Source of the DNA: a virus
DNA: 28,312 bases
Reading direction: 5' to 3' (one strand)
IMG/VR virus record: IMGVR_UViG_3300008267_010527
Coordinates: 1 to 28,312 of that record
The position numbers and the translations under genes are program-made. Of the stretch, positions 4,576 through 12,875 are shown piece by piece. The notes beneath the pieces are model-generated. The model searched no databases, was not told the origin of the DNA, and saw only the letters and a list, made by a program, of their open reading frames with translations. Each line of letters starts with the position of its first letter. The stretch's first letter is position 1.

Positions 4576-5663
4576 AATTTATGTTGATTTGTCAGCGATA
4601 AAAAATCAATTCGATCGTACGATCGTTCAAAAAACATATTTTTATTATGTAGTAATATACTCATATTATTATCCCAGTGCTTTTTCCATATATCAATGTC
4701 TAAATCTAGCAATCTTTTAACTTGTTGCTGGTAACTTTGATACCGCTGTTCATCGTCAACTACTGTATCATACGAATAGTCTATAAAATTGGGGAATTTA
4801 AACCCCAGCGAGGTTAAGTGGCTTATAACCCCGCTAGCACTAAACGGCAGTATAAAATGCCCTTTCAATAGCGGATCGTAAGTTTTTTCTGTCACAGCAA
4901 TGGTTGTTCCGTACTCGATAGTTTCGCCGTATATGCTAATAAATGTATTTTTATAATACTCGTTGTGCGGCGGCGCATACGCAAAATAGGATTGCGACGG
5001 ACAAACTTGTTTTTCAAGATCTTGGATATTATCAATGAAAGGAAAGTCGCTGTGCGAATATAAAAATTTTGATGGATTATCGTCGCTATTTCCAATATAA
5101 CCTAAATTTTGATATTGGACACTGTCTAATAACTCAACCAACCGTGGCCTAAATTTTAAATTCCTGGTTCTATGACTTCTATACGTTTTATTTGGCGCTA
5201 CAAAAATTTTAGATTTATTATTGGAGTCGGTTAAATTAACATCAACGTAGTTATTTTTATTATAATAACACCATTTTACGGTATTGTCTCTAAACGGATA
5301 GTTGTTGTAGTATGCTTTGGTGCGATTGAATAAAAAATCATTGTGTATAATTTTGTTAGATGCTTCTGTAGTACTGATTGTGTTTGATATTATAAAAAAA
5401 TTATCTGGTAATTTTTTTAAAGCATCAATACACCTTGAAATTTGATCTTCAAAATTATGAAAAATATCTAACATTATGTAAAATTTAGCTTTTACATTAT
5501 TGATTACTACGTCCCCAAAAAAATCGTTAAATTCACAAACTGCGATATCAATAGTTGGGTGAGAAATATCATTAGTAACAGTATAATCATTGGGATTATT
5601 TAAGTCAAAAAACATTTTTAAATCACGGGTAGAAGAACTAGGAATGTATATAGTCAACGGCAT
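4554..5663 (-). CDS. Glycosyltransferase-like phage protein, AT-rich
   Basis: The 369-residue protein has near its C-terminus TEKTYDPLLKGHFILPF (258-274), then a Gly/Phe-rich loop, FPNFIDYSYD and a basic tail. This resembles the nucleotide-sugar-binding end of GT-B enzymes of the GT10 (fucosyltransferase-like) group found in phages and bacteria. The N-terminal two thirds is not recognisable by eye. Role inferred: sugar transfer onto a phage or host glycan or modified DNA. The gene uses AT-rich codons (many AAT, TTT, ATA) compared with the GalE and dehydrogenase genes, a sign of a separate origin. GTAAATA lies 4 nt before the ATG and there is no Shine-Dalgarno. Confidence 0.7.
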   Translation of the reverse strand: MPLTIYIPSSSTRDLKMFFDLNNPNDYTVTNDISHPTIDIAVCEFNDFFGDVVINNVKAKFYIMLDIFHNFEDQISRCIDALKKLPDNFFIISNTISTTEASNKIIHNDFLFNRTKAYYNNYPFRDNTVKWCYYNKNNYVDVNLTDSNNKSKIFVAPNKTYRSHRTRNLKFRPRLVELLDSVQYQNLGYIGNSDDNPSKFLYSHSDFPFIDNIQDLEKQVCPSQSYFAYAPPHNEYYKNTFISIYGETIEYGTTIAVTEKTYDPLLKGHFILPFSASGVISHLTSLGFKFPNFIDYSYDTVVDDEQRYQSYQQQVKRLLDLDIDIWKKHWDNNMSILLHNKNMFFERSYDRIDFLSLTNQHKLCETNSV

Positions 5664-5667
5664 ACAC

Positions 5668-5674
5668 TATTTAC
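5668..5674 (-). promoter_or_regulatory. Late-promoter-like GTAAATA box
   Basis: GTAAATA on the minus strand 4 nt before the ATG at 5663, in a 29-nt intergenic gap. No ribosome binding site is visible between them. Confidence 0.35.
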
Positions 5675-5692
5675 ACCCTATCTATAAAAAGT

Positions 5693-5980
5693 TCAAGGAT
5701 AGATCTGGTCGCCGGACTTTAGCAACACCACAGTGAACTTGTCAGTGCGGAATTGTGTGTTGAGTTTGCGGGCCAGATTCTTGGCATGGCCTGGATTTGA
5801 GAATGAAACTTTTTTGTATTTGGGTCCTGGGTACTGTACCAGGAGATTGCTGGTTTTGAGATTGATAGGATCGCCATCGTAGAACACTGCCCAGATGCCC
5901 TCACTGGCCAACACCTGTTCAGTCTTGTAAGTTGATTTGTTGGCTAGTTCAACTAGCACTTGTGGCTTGGGGCGACTCAT
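5693..5980 (-). CDS. Small basic phage protein of unknown function, 95 aa
   Basis: 95 residues, soluble, basic (many Lys), with alternating beta-type segments (WAVFYDGDPINLKTSNLLVQ, FTVVLLKSGDQIY). No known catalytic motif is visible. The size and position next to the Rnh nuclease and other small genes fit a phage-specific accessory protein. ATAAATA at 5986-5992 lies 5 nt before the ATG and there is no Shine-Dalgarno, so it may be read from its own late-like promoter. Confidence 0.75.
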   Translation of the reverse strand: MSRPKPQVLVELANKSTYKTEQVLASEGIWAVFYDGDPINLKTSNLLVQYPGPKYKKVSFSNPGHAKNLARKLNTQFRTDKFTVVLLKSGDQIYP

Positions 5981-5985
5981 ACATT

Positions 5986-5992
5986 TATTTAT
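5986..5992 (-). promoter_or_regulatory. Late-promoter-like ATAAATA box
   Basis: CATAAATA on the minus strand, 5 nt upstream of the ATG at 5980. A second copy, CTAAATA, overlaps the stop codon of the upstream gene near 6006-6012. Confidence 0.45.
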
Positions 5993-6010
5993 GCAAAAAT
6001 ATATGTATAT

Positions 6011-6223
6011 TTAGAATGCGCCGCCGTCCATTTGCACAGTGATAACTTCGGGTTCTTGAGCCTGGGCTGCCGCATTTTCACGCAGAGCCTGCAGATCTAT
6101 CAGCATACGGGTGATATCTGCATGGAGATCTTTGGCATCTTGTATGCTCATAGTAAACTCTTTAGCACCGCGGGCTTCAAACCCACGCACTCGGTCAACA
6201 AACTTTTGTAGGTGTATGCTCAT
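6011..6223 (-). CDS. Small helical phage protein of unknown function, 70 aa
   Basis: Mostly helical: residues 1-55 (from MSIHLQKFVDRVRGFEARGA through the DLHADITRMLIDL segment) have heptad-like hydrophobics suggesting a coiled coil, followed by an acidic tail. The ATG at 6223 is chosen because AAGGAGG stands 6 nt upstream; a TTG two codons earlier is the only alternative. It overlaps the upstream gene by 29 nt. It has the size and composition of small marine T4-like phage proteins often found beside the Rnh nuclease; no function assigned. Confidence 0.75.
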   Translation of the reverse strand: MSIHLQKFVDRVRGFEARGAKEFTMSIQDAKDLHADITRMLIDLQALRENAAAQAQEPEVITVQMDGGAF

Positions 6224-6608
6224 CAGCAACCTCCTTGGTTAAAAATGGTCCATGATACGGATAGCGTTGTAACACTATGAGTTTGGGACCTTGCACGGTT
6301 TCCCAATGGCGCCCTTGTCGAACAGCATACCACCCTGCGGCATACCAACTCTTGCTCTTGACAGTTTGACCGGCAGTGGGATATCCATGAACTTCGTGGC
6401 CAGGTCGAGTCTTGGAAGTTTTTGGTATGTGTTCAAATTTGATATTGACTCGTTGTTGCAACATCCTGATAGTTTTGAACTGTGCCACTTGATTGTTGAT
6501 ACGCACCTGATAGCCATCCTGACAGGCCTCCACATTTCCAATCTTGCGATTGTCCTCTTGCAGGATCCAAAACTGTTTGTCAATTACTGGCTTAGCTACT
6601 ATGGTCAT
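6195..6608 (-). CDS. Phage protein of unknown function, 137 aa
   Basis: A soluble beta-rich protein. N-terminal part (FWILQEDNRKIGNVEAC) looks like a small sheet, and the middle has a Gly/Pro-rich segment (RPGHEVHGYPTAGQTVKSKS) leading into aromatic WYAAGWYAV. No cysteine cluster or known catalytic motif. It begins 17 nt inside the end of the Rnh nuclease gene and has an AAGGAG-type site upstream, so it is translated from the same message and may act with the nuclease. I do not recognise the family. Confidence 0.78.
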   Translation of the reverse strand: MTIVAKPVIDKQFWILQEDNRKIGNVEACQDGYQVRINNQVAQFKTIRMLQQRVNIKFEHIPKTSKTRPGHEVHGYPTAGQTVKSKSWYAAGWYAVRQGRHWETVQGPKLIVLQRYPYHGPFLTKEVADEHTPTKVC

Positions 6609-7602
6609 TGAGTACTCCTTGATATGTTTGATTCATCCATCGCCCAAAACTTTCAGCGTTTTCACTGCACTTGTTCAGTTCATACTTGCCGCAGAACTGC
6701 ATGAACCTTACTCCTACCTGTCCCACATCCTTGTGGCTGATCTGTTCACGTATGGCAGCATCTACTGTGACCTTGACGTCTTGGGGCTGCGCTGTTAGGT
6801 CAATTAGTGTTCTGTTGCGTTCATAATCATCTAACACCCTATGCTCGACACCATCTGGGTCAGCCCAGCGTTGTAGCATCATGTTGTTCCACGAGTATCC
6901 TTGCTTGGTCCGGTCTTCAAAGGCTTCTTGGAGGCCAACTTTGTTTTTAGTGCCCTTCGTCCGAACGCCAGGGAATGCCGAGAACACATTATCACTCGAA
7001 TCACCGCGCATACACTTCTCAAAGAGAAGCCATTGCGGATCTGGAATTGTCTTAGGCTCTTTTGTTTTCTTATCGATAACTGGTTTACCTTTGGCATCAA
7101 ATATTCCTTCTATGGTGTGTAATTCGTCTGTAATACCGTTGTATTGTTTAACATTAGATGCAAGCAACTGCACAAAGTCAGTGTCGCTCGAAATTACCAC
7201 ATGTTCGTCTTGGGGATGTAATGCAATCCAGCGAGCTATGATATCGTCGCCTTCTGCGGTAGGACACCGTACGACACTACAGTTGGTCCTCTCACTCAAG
7301 TATTTAGTCAGGGCATCATAGGTTTCCCAGAACATTTTGTCTTCTTCTAGTTCTGATTCTGTTAGAGCTTGTCTAGCTACAACACGGTTGGCCTTGTAGG
7401 GTTTATAATGATCCTTGCGCCAACTGCGCCCTTCCAAGGCAAACACCACATGATCAGCTTCGAAACGCCGGGCCATCTTGTTGGCAGCCATCAAGGTCAC
7501 ATGCAGGGCGAAGCCCACTTTCTCCCAGGTATCGGCCGCACGGAATGCGCCATGTCTGGCACGGAAAAACAAATTTGCTGTGTCAATCAGCACATACTTC
7601 AT
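6592..7602 (-). CDS. rnh: T4 Rnh-type 5'-3' exonuclease (RNase H/flap nuclease)
   Basis: In T4, Rnh removes RNA primers and flaps during lagging-strand synthesis, working with gp32 and the clamp. The 336-residue protein shows the FEN/5'-nuclease metal-binding acidic residues in order: Asp7 in VLIDTAN, the arch-region WRKDHYKPYKANR (61-73), AEGDDIIA (116-123), SSDTDFVQL (138-146) and GDSSDNV (200-206), followed by the PGVRTKG helix-hairpin-helix region that binds duplex DNA. Length is close to T4 Rnh (305 aa). ATG at 7602 has TAAGG upstream. The upstream neighbour is a SGNH-type gene with an 8-nt gap. This is the best single marker for a T4-like phage in the window. Confidence 0.93.
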   Translation of the reverse strand: MKYVLIDTANLFFRARHGAFRAADTWEKVGFALHVTLMAANKMARRFEADHVVFALEGRSWRKDHYKPYKANRVVARQALTESELEEDKMFWETYDALTKYLSERTNCSVVRCPTAEGDDIIARWIALHPQDEHVVISSDTDFVQLLASNVKQYNGITDELHTIEGIFDAKGKPVIDKKTKEPKTIPDPQWLLFEKCMRGDSSDNVFSAFPGVRTKGTKNKVGLQEAFEDRTKQGYSWNNMMLQRWADPDGVEHRVLDDYERNRTLIDLTAQPQDVKVTVDAAIREQISHKDVGQVGVRFMQFCGKYELNKCSENAESFGRWMNQTYQGVLNDHSS

Positions 7603-7610
7603 ATTGGGCC

Positions 7611-8300
7611 TTAAAAGAATTGGTGGTCAATACAGTATTGTAACATAAATTGGGCAAAAAATCTATGGGCATCCTTGCCAAAATGCCAGGTTCCTGGGTG
7701 CGGATCAAACCCATTCTGGCGCAACATGCTGTCAAAGGTCTGGCTGGGATCATAGGGTGCTATGTAGTTGGCATGCCAGTTTTGGTGTTTGGTCACTCGA
7801 CTAAAGTTGTTGTTGCCATTGACAAACACATGCGGTATGCGTTTTTGATCCAATTCCAAATGGAATGCCCAGATCAGATCATGTGCCTGTTGTGTTTTGG
7901 TTGGCCAATCCGTACCTATTACGTAGTTACGATATTTTTCTTGTAATTCTGCAGGCACTTGATCCTGTCCTGAAGCATTGACCTGATAGTAAACACCCTC
8001 GTGCAACCATTCTTCGCGTTCCCAAGTGCTCCATTGTATGATCAAGAGATCTGGGGTATTTGTGCTCAGCCATTCACGTGTGGTACGCAAGATACGATCA
8101 TTGGAGCTGGCACTTTCTGCATGACACGACAAATGAGCTCCCATGAGACGGGCAAGTCTGTTACCCCAACTCACGGCAAAATTGTCAGGATGTGGCAGGC
8201 GACCTAGCTCATGCAAATCGGGATCGTCCTCGGCAAACGCATAGGCATTGACTGCTTCGGCTGCGGCAGTATGACTGTCACCGTTGATGTATAGTATCAT
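7611..8300 (-). CDS. SGNH/GDSL-like hydrolase, paralog 1
   Basis: Starts MILYINGDSHTAA: a beta strand followed by G-D-S-H (7-10), the block I of SGNH esterases with Ser9 as nucleophile. NGNNNFS in the middle could be the block III Asn, and the C-terminal GTWHFGKDAHRFFA carries the D-x-x-H (block V). All three catalytic positions are therefore plausible. Substrates of this superfamily include acetyl groups on sugars; with so many glycan genes nearby, sugar O-acetyl hydrolysis or transfer is a fair guess. Overlaps the next SGNH gene by 4 nt. Paralogous with the genes at 8297, 24211 and 25612. Confidence 0.75.
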   Translation of the reverse strand: MILYINGDSHTAAAEAVNAYAFAEDDPDLHELGRLPHPDNFAVSWGNRLARLMGAHLSCHAESASSNDRILRTTREWLSTNTPDLLIIQWSTWEREEWLHEGVYYQVNASGQDQVPAELQEKYRNYVIGTDWPTKTQQAHDLIWAFHLELDQKRIPHVFVNGNNNFSRVTKHQNWHANYIAPYDPSQTFDSMLRQNGFDPHPGTWHFGKDAHRFFAQFMLQYCIDHQFF

Positions 8301-9025
8301 AAAAATTCCAGTAAGGTTTTAGCCATTAATAAATTTCCCTGTTCTAAAAAATGTCCTGAGGAATCTCGAGCACAGAAATCAAATTTTTTTGAATAAGTTC
8401 CATCGGGCCACCATACCCATGAATCATGATTCAGTGAGTTGATCAGACTTTGTAGATACTGTGTTGTTATTTGTAGACTTTCAGGAAATTGCACGGGTTC
8501 GTGTGCATAATACTCAAATGCAGATTTAGATATCTCATTTATCTTGCCAGATAGTATTGCTGGAAAATGGTTGTCGTGCAAGGCATTAAAAAACATATAT
8601 GGTATACCCATACTGGTCAGTAGTTTATCCATGGTTATCATGTGCCGTAATGTGTCTTTAAGAGATAAAAAATCATTATGACAGCAACGATAATAAATTT
8701 CATGTAACAAATTTGTATCAGGATTGTGATGTAAACTTTTGTCTTCTATTAGGCTACTGTGCGGGGTCATTCGTATGTATTGACCGTTGTAGCTAGACAA
8801 TTCATTGCGAACAAAACTAGTCCATCCTATTATAACTAAGTCGGGTTTCTTGTTGGTGTAAAGCCACTCCTGTGTGGTTCTTGCAATTCGAGAATTACTA
8901 CCTCCGCCGATTGCTAAATTTGTCAAAGGTTGGGATAACTCTTTTGATACTATGTTAGGCCATGCCTGTGCCTGATTTTCAAGATCCCAACATTCAGTAA
9001 AACTACAACCATTAACCAAAATCAT
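8297..9025 (-). CDS. SGNH-like protein, paralog 2 (GCS variant)
   Basis: Starts MILVNGCSFTE, where GCS replaces the usual GDS; Ser8 is kept. Residues 28-60 (SKELSQPLTNLAIGGGSNSR, then ARTTQEWL) share the GGGSNxRI pattern with the paralog at 24211. The C-terminal DSSGHFLEQGNLLMA supplies a His in the place of block V. It is clearly related to the other three SGNH-like proteins in this window but far diverged. Coupled by 4-nt overlaps to the cytidylyltransferase upstream and to paralog 1 downstream. More AT-rich than paralog 1. Confidence 0.72.
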   Translation of the reverse strand: MILVNGCSFTECWDLENQAQAWPNIVSKELSQPLTNLAIGGGSNSRIARTTQEWLYTNKKPDLVIIGWTSFVRNELSSYNGQYIRMTPHSSLIEDKSLHHNPDTNLLHEIYYRCCHNDFLSLKDTLRHMITMDKLLTSMGIPYMFFNALHDNHFPAILSGKINEISKSAFEYYAHEPVQFPESLQITTQYLQSLINSLNHDSWVWWPDGTYSKKFDFCARDSSGHFLEQGNLLMAKTLLEFL

Positions 9026-9552
9026 CGCGTTTGAACTGCGTAGTCTTCTGGATGTATGAGTGGATCTGGTTCAGCTGGTTCATTTTTTAACAAGCGTTCG
9101 CTTTCAGCCTGTGCCACACGTTTGCGCAGACTGCTGGAACTGAAACTGTGATCACGACCATTGAACACTATTTCAATACCACGTTGATAGCATTCGCGTT
9201 TGCCAGAAAAATCTTTGTCTTCATACTCTACACCCAGGATACGCACATCTACTGGCAGGATCAACAGCAGGTCTACCAGATCCTGTTCAGTTTGATAAAC
9301 CACTACCTCATCCACATATCTGCATGCAGCCAACTGTATCTGTCGTTCCACTATGCTCTGCACCGGACGATTCTTGGTGTCCGGGCGATCTATAGTGGGA
9401 TCTGTTTGCAAGCCACAAATCAAGTAATCACAGTGATTCTTGGCTTCGCTCAGCATAGCAATGTGACCAGCATGCAACATGTCAAAGGTACTGAATACAA
9501 TGCCAATCTTCTTGCCGTCGGCATGTAAGTGTTTGATATGATTGAATATCAT
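9022..9552 (-). CDS. Cytidylyltransferase-like nucleotidyltransferase
   Basis: Residues 16-30 (GIVFSTFDMLHAGHI) carry the HxGH motif (27-30) of the cytidylyltransferase family (TagD, RfaE-C, CoaD), which activates an alcohol phosphate or sugar phosphate with CTP or ATP. The second signature appears as SSSSLRKR (138-145), corresponding to the ISSTxxR motif. Length (176 aa) fits a stand-alone enzyme with a C-terminal tail of about 30 residues. Closest by eye to glycerol-3-phosphate cytidylyltransferase; the substrate is not determined. It would provide an activated precursor for the glycan genes. Overlaps both neighbours by 4 nt. Confidence 0.85.
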   Translation of the reverse strand: MIFNHIKHLHADGKKIGIVFSTFDMLHAGHIAMLSEAKNHCDYLICGLQTDPTIDRPDTKNRPVQSIVERQIQLAACRYVDEVVVYQTEQDLVDLLLILPVDVRILGVEYEDKDFSGKRECYQRGIEIVFNGRDHSFSSSSLRKRVAQAESERLLKNEPAEPDPLIHPEDYAVQTR

Positions 9553-9941
9553 GAAACTTCCGATCGACCATCGCCAATGTTGCGGCTCTTGATTACCCGA
9601 TCACGTTCGGGATTCATGGCTTCGTACTGTTCATAGGTCTCCATGACCACGTTGCGACAAACAGTGGTAAACCAACGATCCACGATGTCGGCATCAGTGT
9701 CTTTGGCGTTCATTTGATATCCAGCACGCACCAAATTGGCCACGAACTTTTCGTTCCAGTCCAGTTCAAAACTGCCCGATTGGAGATTTTCTGGATCAAT
9801 CTCCATGCTGAGTATGGTCACATAAGGCTCGCCACGTTCGGTGGCCAATTCTTTTTCTGATTTCTTTTTGGGTTTGGGTGTTTCTTTGACTTCGGGTTTC
9901 TTCTTACCAAAAGTGTTTTTTAACTTATCAAAAAATTTCAT
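9549..9941 (-). CDS. Conserved marine T4-like phage protein, 130 aa
   Basis: The N-terminus is very basic (FFDKLKNTFGKKKPEVKETP followed by more Lys and Pro), then an ordered domain begins at about residue 35 (GEPYVTILSMEIDPENL). This basic-tail plus acidic-domain layout is one I associate with a protein conserved among marine T4-like phages, but its function is unknown. No membrane segment. AAAGGAG stands 7 nt before the ATG, so it begins an expression unit after a 3-nt gap from the upstream gene. Confidence 0.8.
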   Translation of the reverse strand: MKFFDKLKNTFGKKKPEVKETPKPKKKSEKELATERGEPYVTILSMEIDPENLQSGSFELDWNEKFVANLVRAGYQMNAKDTDADIVDRWFTTVCRNVVMETYEQYEAMNPERDRVIKSRNIGDGRSEVS

Positions 9942-9944
9942 TTG

Positions 9945-10187
9945 TTACTCCTTTAATTGCCATATAATGTGCTCTTCTCGATCGTGCCAGCGTGTTTCAA
10001 ACACCGGTTCTCCTGGCCCTGTGTACATGGCACGTCCACGATAGGCCCAGGTACCGGGCCATAATCGCCGTCTAGAAATTTCACAACGATGAGGCCATTT
10101 CACACGACACAACTGCCATTCTGCACGTATATAAAACAGTGCATCTTCGTCAGACGTGACATGAATGTATTCTGGAATAGGACTCAT
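9945..10187 (-). CDS. Small phage protein of unknown function, 80 aa
   Basis: 80 residues rich in Trp (at least six) and Arg, with a beta-rich layout (EWQLCRVKWPHRCEISRRRL). No catalytic motif recognised. It overlaps the sugar-nucleotide dehydrogenase gene upstream by 4 nt (ATGA), so it is translated as part of that operon. Function unknown; the Trp/Arg richness could mean nucleic acid or carbohydrate binding, which is speculation. Confidence 0.75.
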   Translation of the reverse strand: MSPIPEYIHVTSDEDALFYIRAEWQLCRVKWPHRCEISRRRLWPGTWAYRGRAMYTGPGEPVFETRWHDREEHIIWQLKE

Positions 10188-11422
10188 TGCCGCCTGGTAT
10201 TTCCATAGTGTACGACAGTGACACCTGGCATGTCAAGTGGAATACAGCGCCACGGATCCACAATCACACTTCCGGGCCGGATGTCATAATAAAAATGATC
10301 AGCATGATCGCCAGTCACATTGCTGTATGTGACTGCACGATTGTGAGCCATCAAGACCACAGCTGGCCGATCAAAATTGTGCAACACATCCACAGTATCG
10401 TCGGCCAGAGGATCAATGTAGTAACAACGATGCCCTGTTTCAGCGACATAAAATCCCACCAAAGTGCTGTAACTGCCAATGCAGTAGGCCACATCGGGCT
10501 TGTAGGCCTTGCCGTGTATGACTATAGGCAAATTGTGTTTTTGTGCTTGTATGACCAAAAAATTTGCTAGGTTTTGGGCCTGGCATTCGCGTGCCTGCAT
10601 GATAGTATCAAACAGATCATAGCCAATGTCGTATTCTTCAGCCAACCAACGCAGGGCTATGTTATCACGAGGATGACATGCTCCAGCATCGCCCATGCCT
10701 GCGGTCATGTATTTGGGCCCCATGATGCGTTGTGTGCTGGCTGACAAAGCTGAAGTCACACAGTCCACATCGATATTGCCAATGCGTTGAGCAAAGTCCT
10801 GTATCATATTGACCAAACTCAGCTTGGCACTGATAAATGTGTTGTAAAAAATCTTGATACATTCGCACTCTTCCCAGGTGCCGGTTATGATTCTGGGACG
10901 GTTCTGCATCATGGGCTGATACACAGCCGCCAGTTCAGCGGCTACACCATCGTCTCTACCATCTTCGGTACCAATCATGATCATCTCAGGATTGACCATG
11001 TCCCACTTGACCGAGCCCATGGCTATGAGATAAGGATTGTACACAAAACTATGTTGTTCGTTCAGCAAGCCAGCCAACTGCTGTCTGCAGCTGCCAGGCA
11101 ATACTGTGCTGATAAGCACCACACGTTTGGCTGTGGTTGCATAGTGATTGATCTTGACCAAGGCCTGTTGTACTGCGTCATACAGGAAGTTCTTGGGCGG
11201 TAAATGACTGCTGGGCACACTGCCATCATACTCGGCCGCATGCGGAGTCGGTACTGCAATAAAAATCCAATCACTCAGTTGTACAACTTCCTGTAAGTCA
11301 CAAATTTCTATACTATCACTGGTCCTGGGTTCAATGTCGTAGCCACGTACTCGATAATGCTCGGCAAATACCTCGGCACAGTCCAGACCCAGTTTGCCTA
11401 GACCAATAAATCCAATGTTCAT
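10184..11422 (-). CDS. UDP-glucose/GDP-mannose-type dehydrogenase (full length)
   Basis: Oxidises a nucleotide sugar twice with NAD to the uronate. The 412-residue protein starts with a Rossmann fold (IGFIGLGKLG, 3-12). It has the substrate-side KIFYNTFIS (190-198, Lys190 and Asn194) and the catalytic cysteine in MGDAGACHPRDN (Cys249), a variant of GxGGxCxPKD. A C-terminal Rossmann-like domain follows (IVIHGKAYKPDV). The ATG at 11422 is chosen because it overlaps the queE stop by 4 nt; an upstream extension of 22 codons lies inside queE. It makes a uronic-acid donor for the glycan genes. A second, shorter member of the family is at 14340. Confidence 0.88.
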   Translation of the reverse strand: MNIGFIGLGKLGLDCAEVFAEHYRVRGYDIEPRTSDSIEICDLQEVVQLSDWIFIAVPTPHAAEYDGSVPSSHLPPKNFLYDAVQQALVKINHYATTAKRVVLISTVLPGSCRQQLAGLLNEQHSFVYNPYLIAMGSVKWDMVNPEMIMIGTEDGRDDGVAAELAAVYQPMMQNRPRIITGTWEECECIKIFYNTFISAKLSLVNMIQDFAQRIGNIDVDCVTSALSASTQRIMGPKYMTAGMGDAGACHPRDNIALRWLAEEYDIGYDLFDTIMQARECQAQNLANFLVIQAQKHNLPIVIHGKAYKPDVAYCIGSYSTLVGFYVAETGHRCYYIDPLADDTVDVLHNFDRPAVVLMAHNRAVTYSNVTGDHADHFYYDIRPGSVIVDPWRCIPLDMPGVTVVHYGNTRRQ

Positions 11423-12303
11423 TTGCCCCATCCGTTGCCCCAAAGGTCCACATGCAGTCTTGGACTGTAGTACCACCCCTGCTCGCAACAGATGTTGGCA
11501 ATACGCAACTTGTTACGGTCATAGGGCTCAACCACACCGCCTTGTGGCATCAAATAAATTACACCATCAAATCCAGCACGACGATATTCATCAGTGGCAC
11601 GTATGGCTTCTTCAATGTGAGCATCGGTTTCGACCACAAACTTCAAGTAGACCTGACCCCATTGTTGATAATCAACTACAACACTTGGAATAATTGCATC
11701 TTCCCACTTTTCGCCAGATGCACCAAGTTTGGCACTGACACTGAATGTGACTTCACGTCGTGGCAGTGTAAAAGGATCGCTGTCTTCGGTATTGCCATAC
11801 CAGCGGTCAAGATTGTCTTTGAAATCATCTGTCAGACGTTGGGTGCCATTGGTTTCAAAGGTAAGATTGCGCAGAGTTCGCATGCGCGGATGCAACAACA
11901 GTTCTCCATAGGCACGTTGCCAGCCCAACAAGGGTTCACCCCCAGTTATGACCAGGTGTACATCATTGCAGTTGTTTTGTATCCAGTCTTTGTTGGGTGT
12001 GAGTTCCAGCATCTTGTCCACCAATCGGTCTACTTCATAGTTAGGGCTTAGATGCTTGAATGCTGGATGCCAACTTGCATAACTGTCACAGCCGGTATCT
12101 ACCAGAGGTAGATTTTCAAATCTGTCGTACATGTGTACTACCTCAGCTACATCATCGGCACCTGAACTCTTTTCCCCCGGAGCACAACCAAACCCGCTAC
12201 AGGTAAAGTTGCAGCCATAGGTTCTCAAAAACACACTTGGGACACCTACAAAGCGACCTTCACCTTGTAAACTATAAAATACTTCACTGATTTTTATTTT
12301 CAT
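11419..12303 (-). CDS. queE: 7-carboxy-7-deazaguanine synthase QueE (radical SAM)
   Basis: Converts 6-carboxytetrahydropterin to 7-carboxy-7-deazaguanine, the third step of 7-deazaguanine synthesis. The N-terminus has the QueE signature FYSLQGEGRFVGVPSVFLRT (9-28). Cluster cysteines Cys31 and Cys35 (GCNFTC) are followed not by the usual CxxC but by an insertion of about 36 residues before TGCDSYASW (Cys72), which matches the canonical C-D-T/S-x-x-x-W. The SAM-binding ITGGEPLL (about 121-128) is intact. The ATG at 12303 is preferred: GAGAGG lies 6 nt upstream and it overlaps the upstream stop by 4 nt. Works with FolE (19459) and QueD (18218). Confidence 0.93.
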   Translation of the reverse strand: MKIKISEVFYSLQGEGRFVGVPSVFLRTYGCNFTCSGFGCAPGEKSSGADDVAEVVHMYDRFENLPLVDTGCDSYASWHPAFKHLSPNYEVDRLVDKMLELTPNKDWIQNNCNDVHLVITGGEPLLGWQRAYGELLLHPRMRTLRNLTFETNGTQRLTDDFKDNLDRWYGNTEDSDPFTLPRREVTFSVSAKLGASGEKWEDAIIPSVVVDYQQWGQVYLKFVVETDAHIEEAIRATDEYRRAGFDGVIYLMPQGGVVEPYDRNKLRIANICCEQGWYYSPRLHVDLWGNGWGK

Positions 12304-12875
12304 TCGCATCCTCTCGTGGCATATTCTGTACCGTGCAGTTTAAACCCATTTTGTAACAGCAATGGAATAGCAGTAGCACACTTACCAGTTAATTGATTCG
12401 TCTCATTATAATACGTATCATCCATGATTACAACTGATTGCTCATCTAAATATGGCAAACAATATTCTAATTGTAGTCGGTGTTCTTCTTGACAATTTTG
12501 ATTGTTCATTGTTACACCTCTTTGAGCATATGAATCAATTTGTCCTTGAATCCAGTCTGGAATATTTTCTGGCTCCCAGATCCAATCAAAGTTGTCAAGA
12601 TATAAAACTTTAATCTTTTTATTTAGGCCCGGTAACATATTTTTGCACCAATCACTTCCAGAACTTGTCACTATCCAGTTAATTTCTGGATGCTCTTGTT
12701 CTCTCTGACCGTGCTCAACATCAACGGAATAAAATTCTATATTGTGTTGTTTGGCCCACTCATACAACCACAAGGAACTGCCCTCTCCTCGTTCGCTACC
12801 AATTTCCAACGCAATGTTGTTTTGATCAACAGCAAGATTAAAATTTTCTAGTTTACTATAAGGTTTTGATCCCAT
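12300..12875 (-). CDS. Class I SAM methyltransferase-like protein
   Basis: LEIGSERGEGS (23-33) is a good motif I for SAM binding, VDVEH (51-55) is the acidic ribose-binding strand end, and VVIMDDTYYNE further on corresponds to the motif seen in Methyltransf_24-type proteins (VxxxDD). Length 191 aa. The substrate is unknown; it sits between a phosphoribosyltransferase and QueE, and its ATG directly abuts the upstream stop (TAAATG). It could act on a sugar or on a base. AT-richer than queE. Confidence 0.75.
   Translation of the reverse strand: MGSKPYSKLENFNLAVDQNNIALEIGSERGEGSSLWLYEWAKQHNIEFYSVDVEHGQREQEHPEINWIVTSSGSDWCKNMLPGLNKKIKVLYLDNFDWIWEPENIPDWIQGQIDSYAQRGVTMNNQNCQEEHRLQLEYCLPYLDEQSVVIMDDTYYNETNQLTGKCATAIPLLLQNGFKLHGTEYATRGCE

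Noticed and set aside
4111-4587. Plus-strand ORFs, for example 4111-4587, 11452-12051, 13594-14205 and 15682-16572
   Set aside because: They lie antisense to well-supported minus-strand genes or RNAs, have no domain or ribosome binding site, and several read through tRNA complements.
10184-11488. Longer start for the full-length dehydrogenase (434 aa)
   Set aside because: The extra 22 residues lie within queE and precede the natural Rossmann start MNIGFIGLG, which has the 4-nt ATGA overlap.
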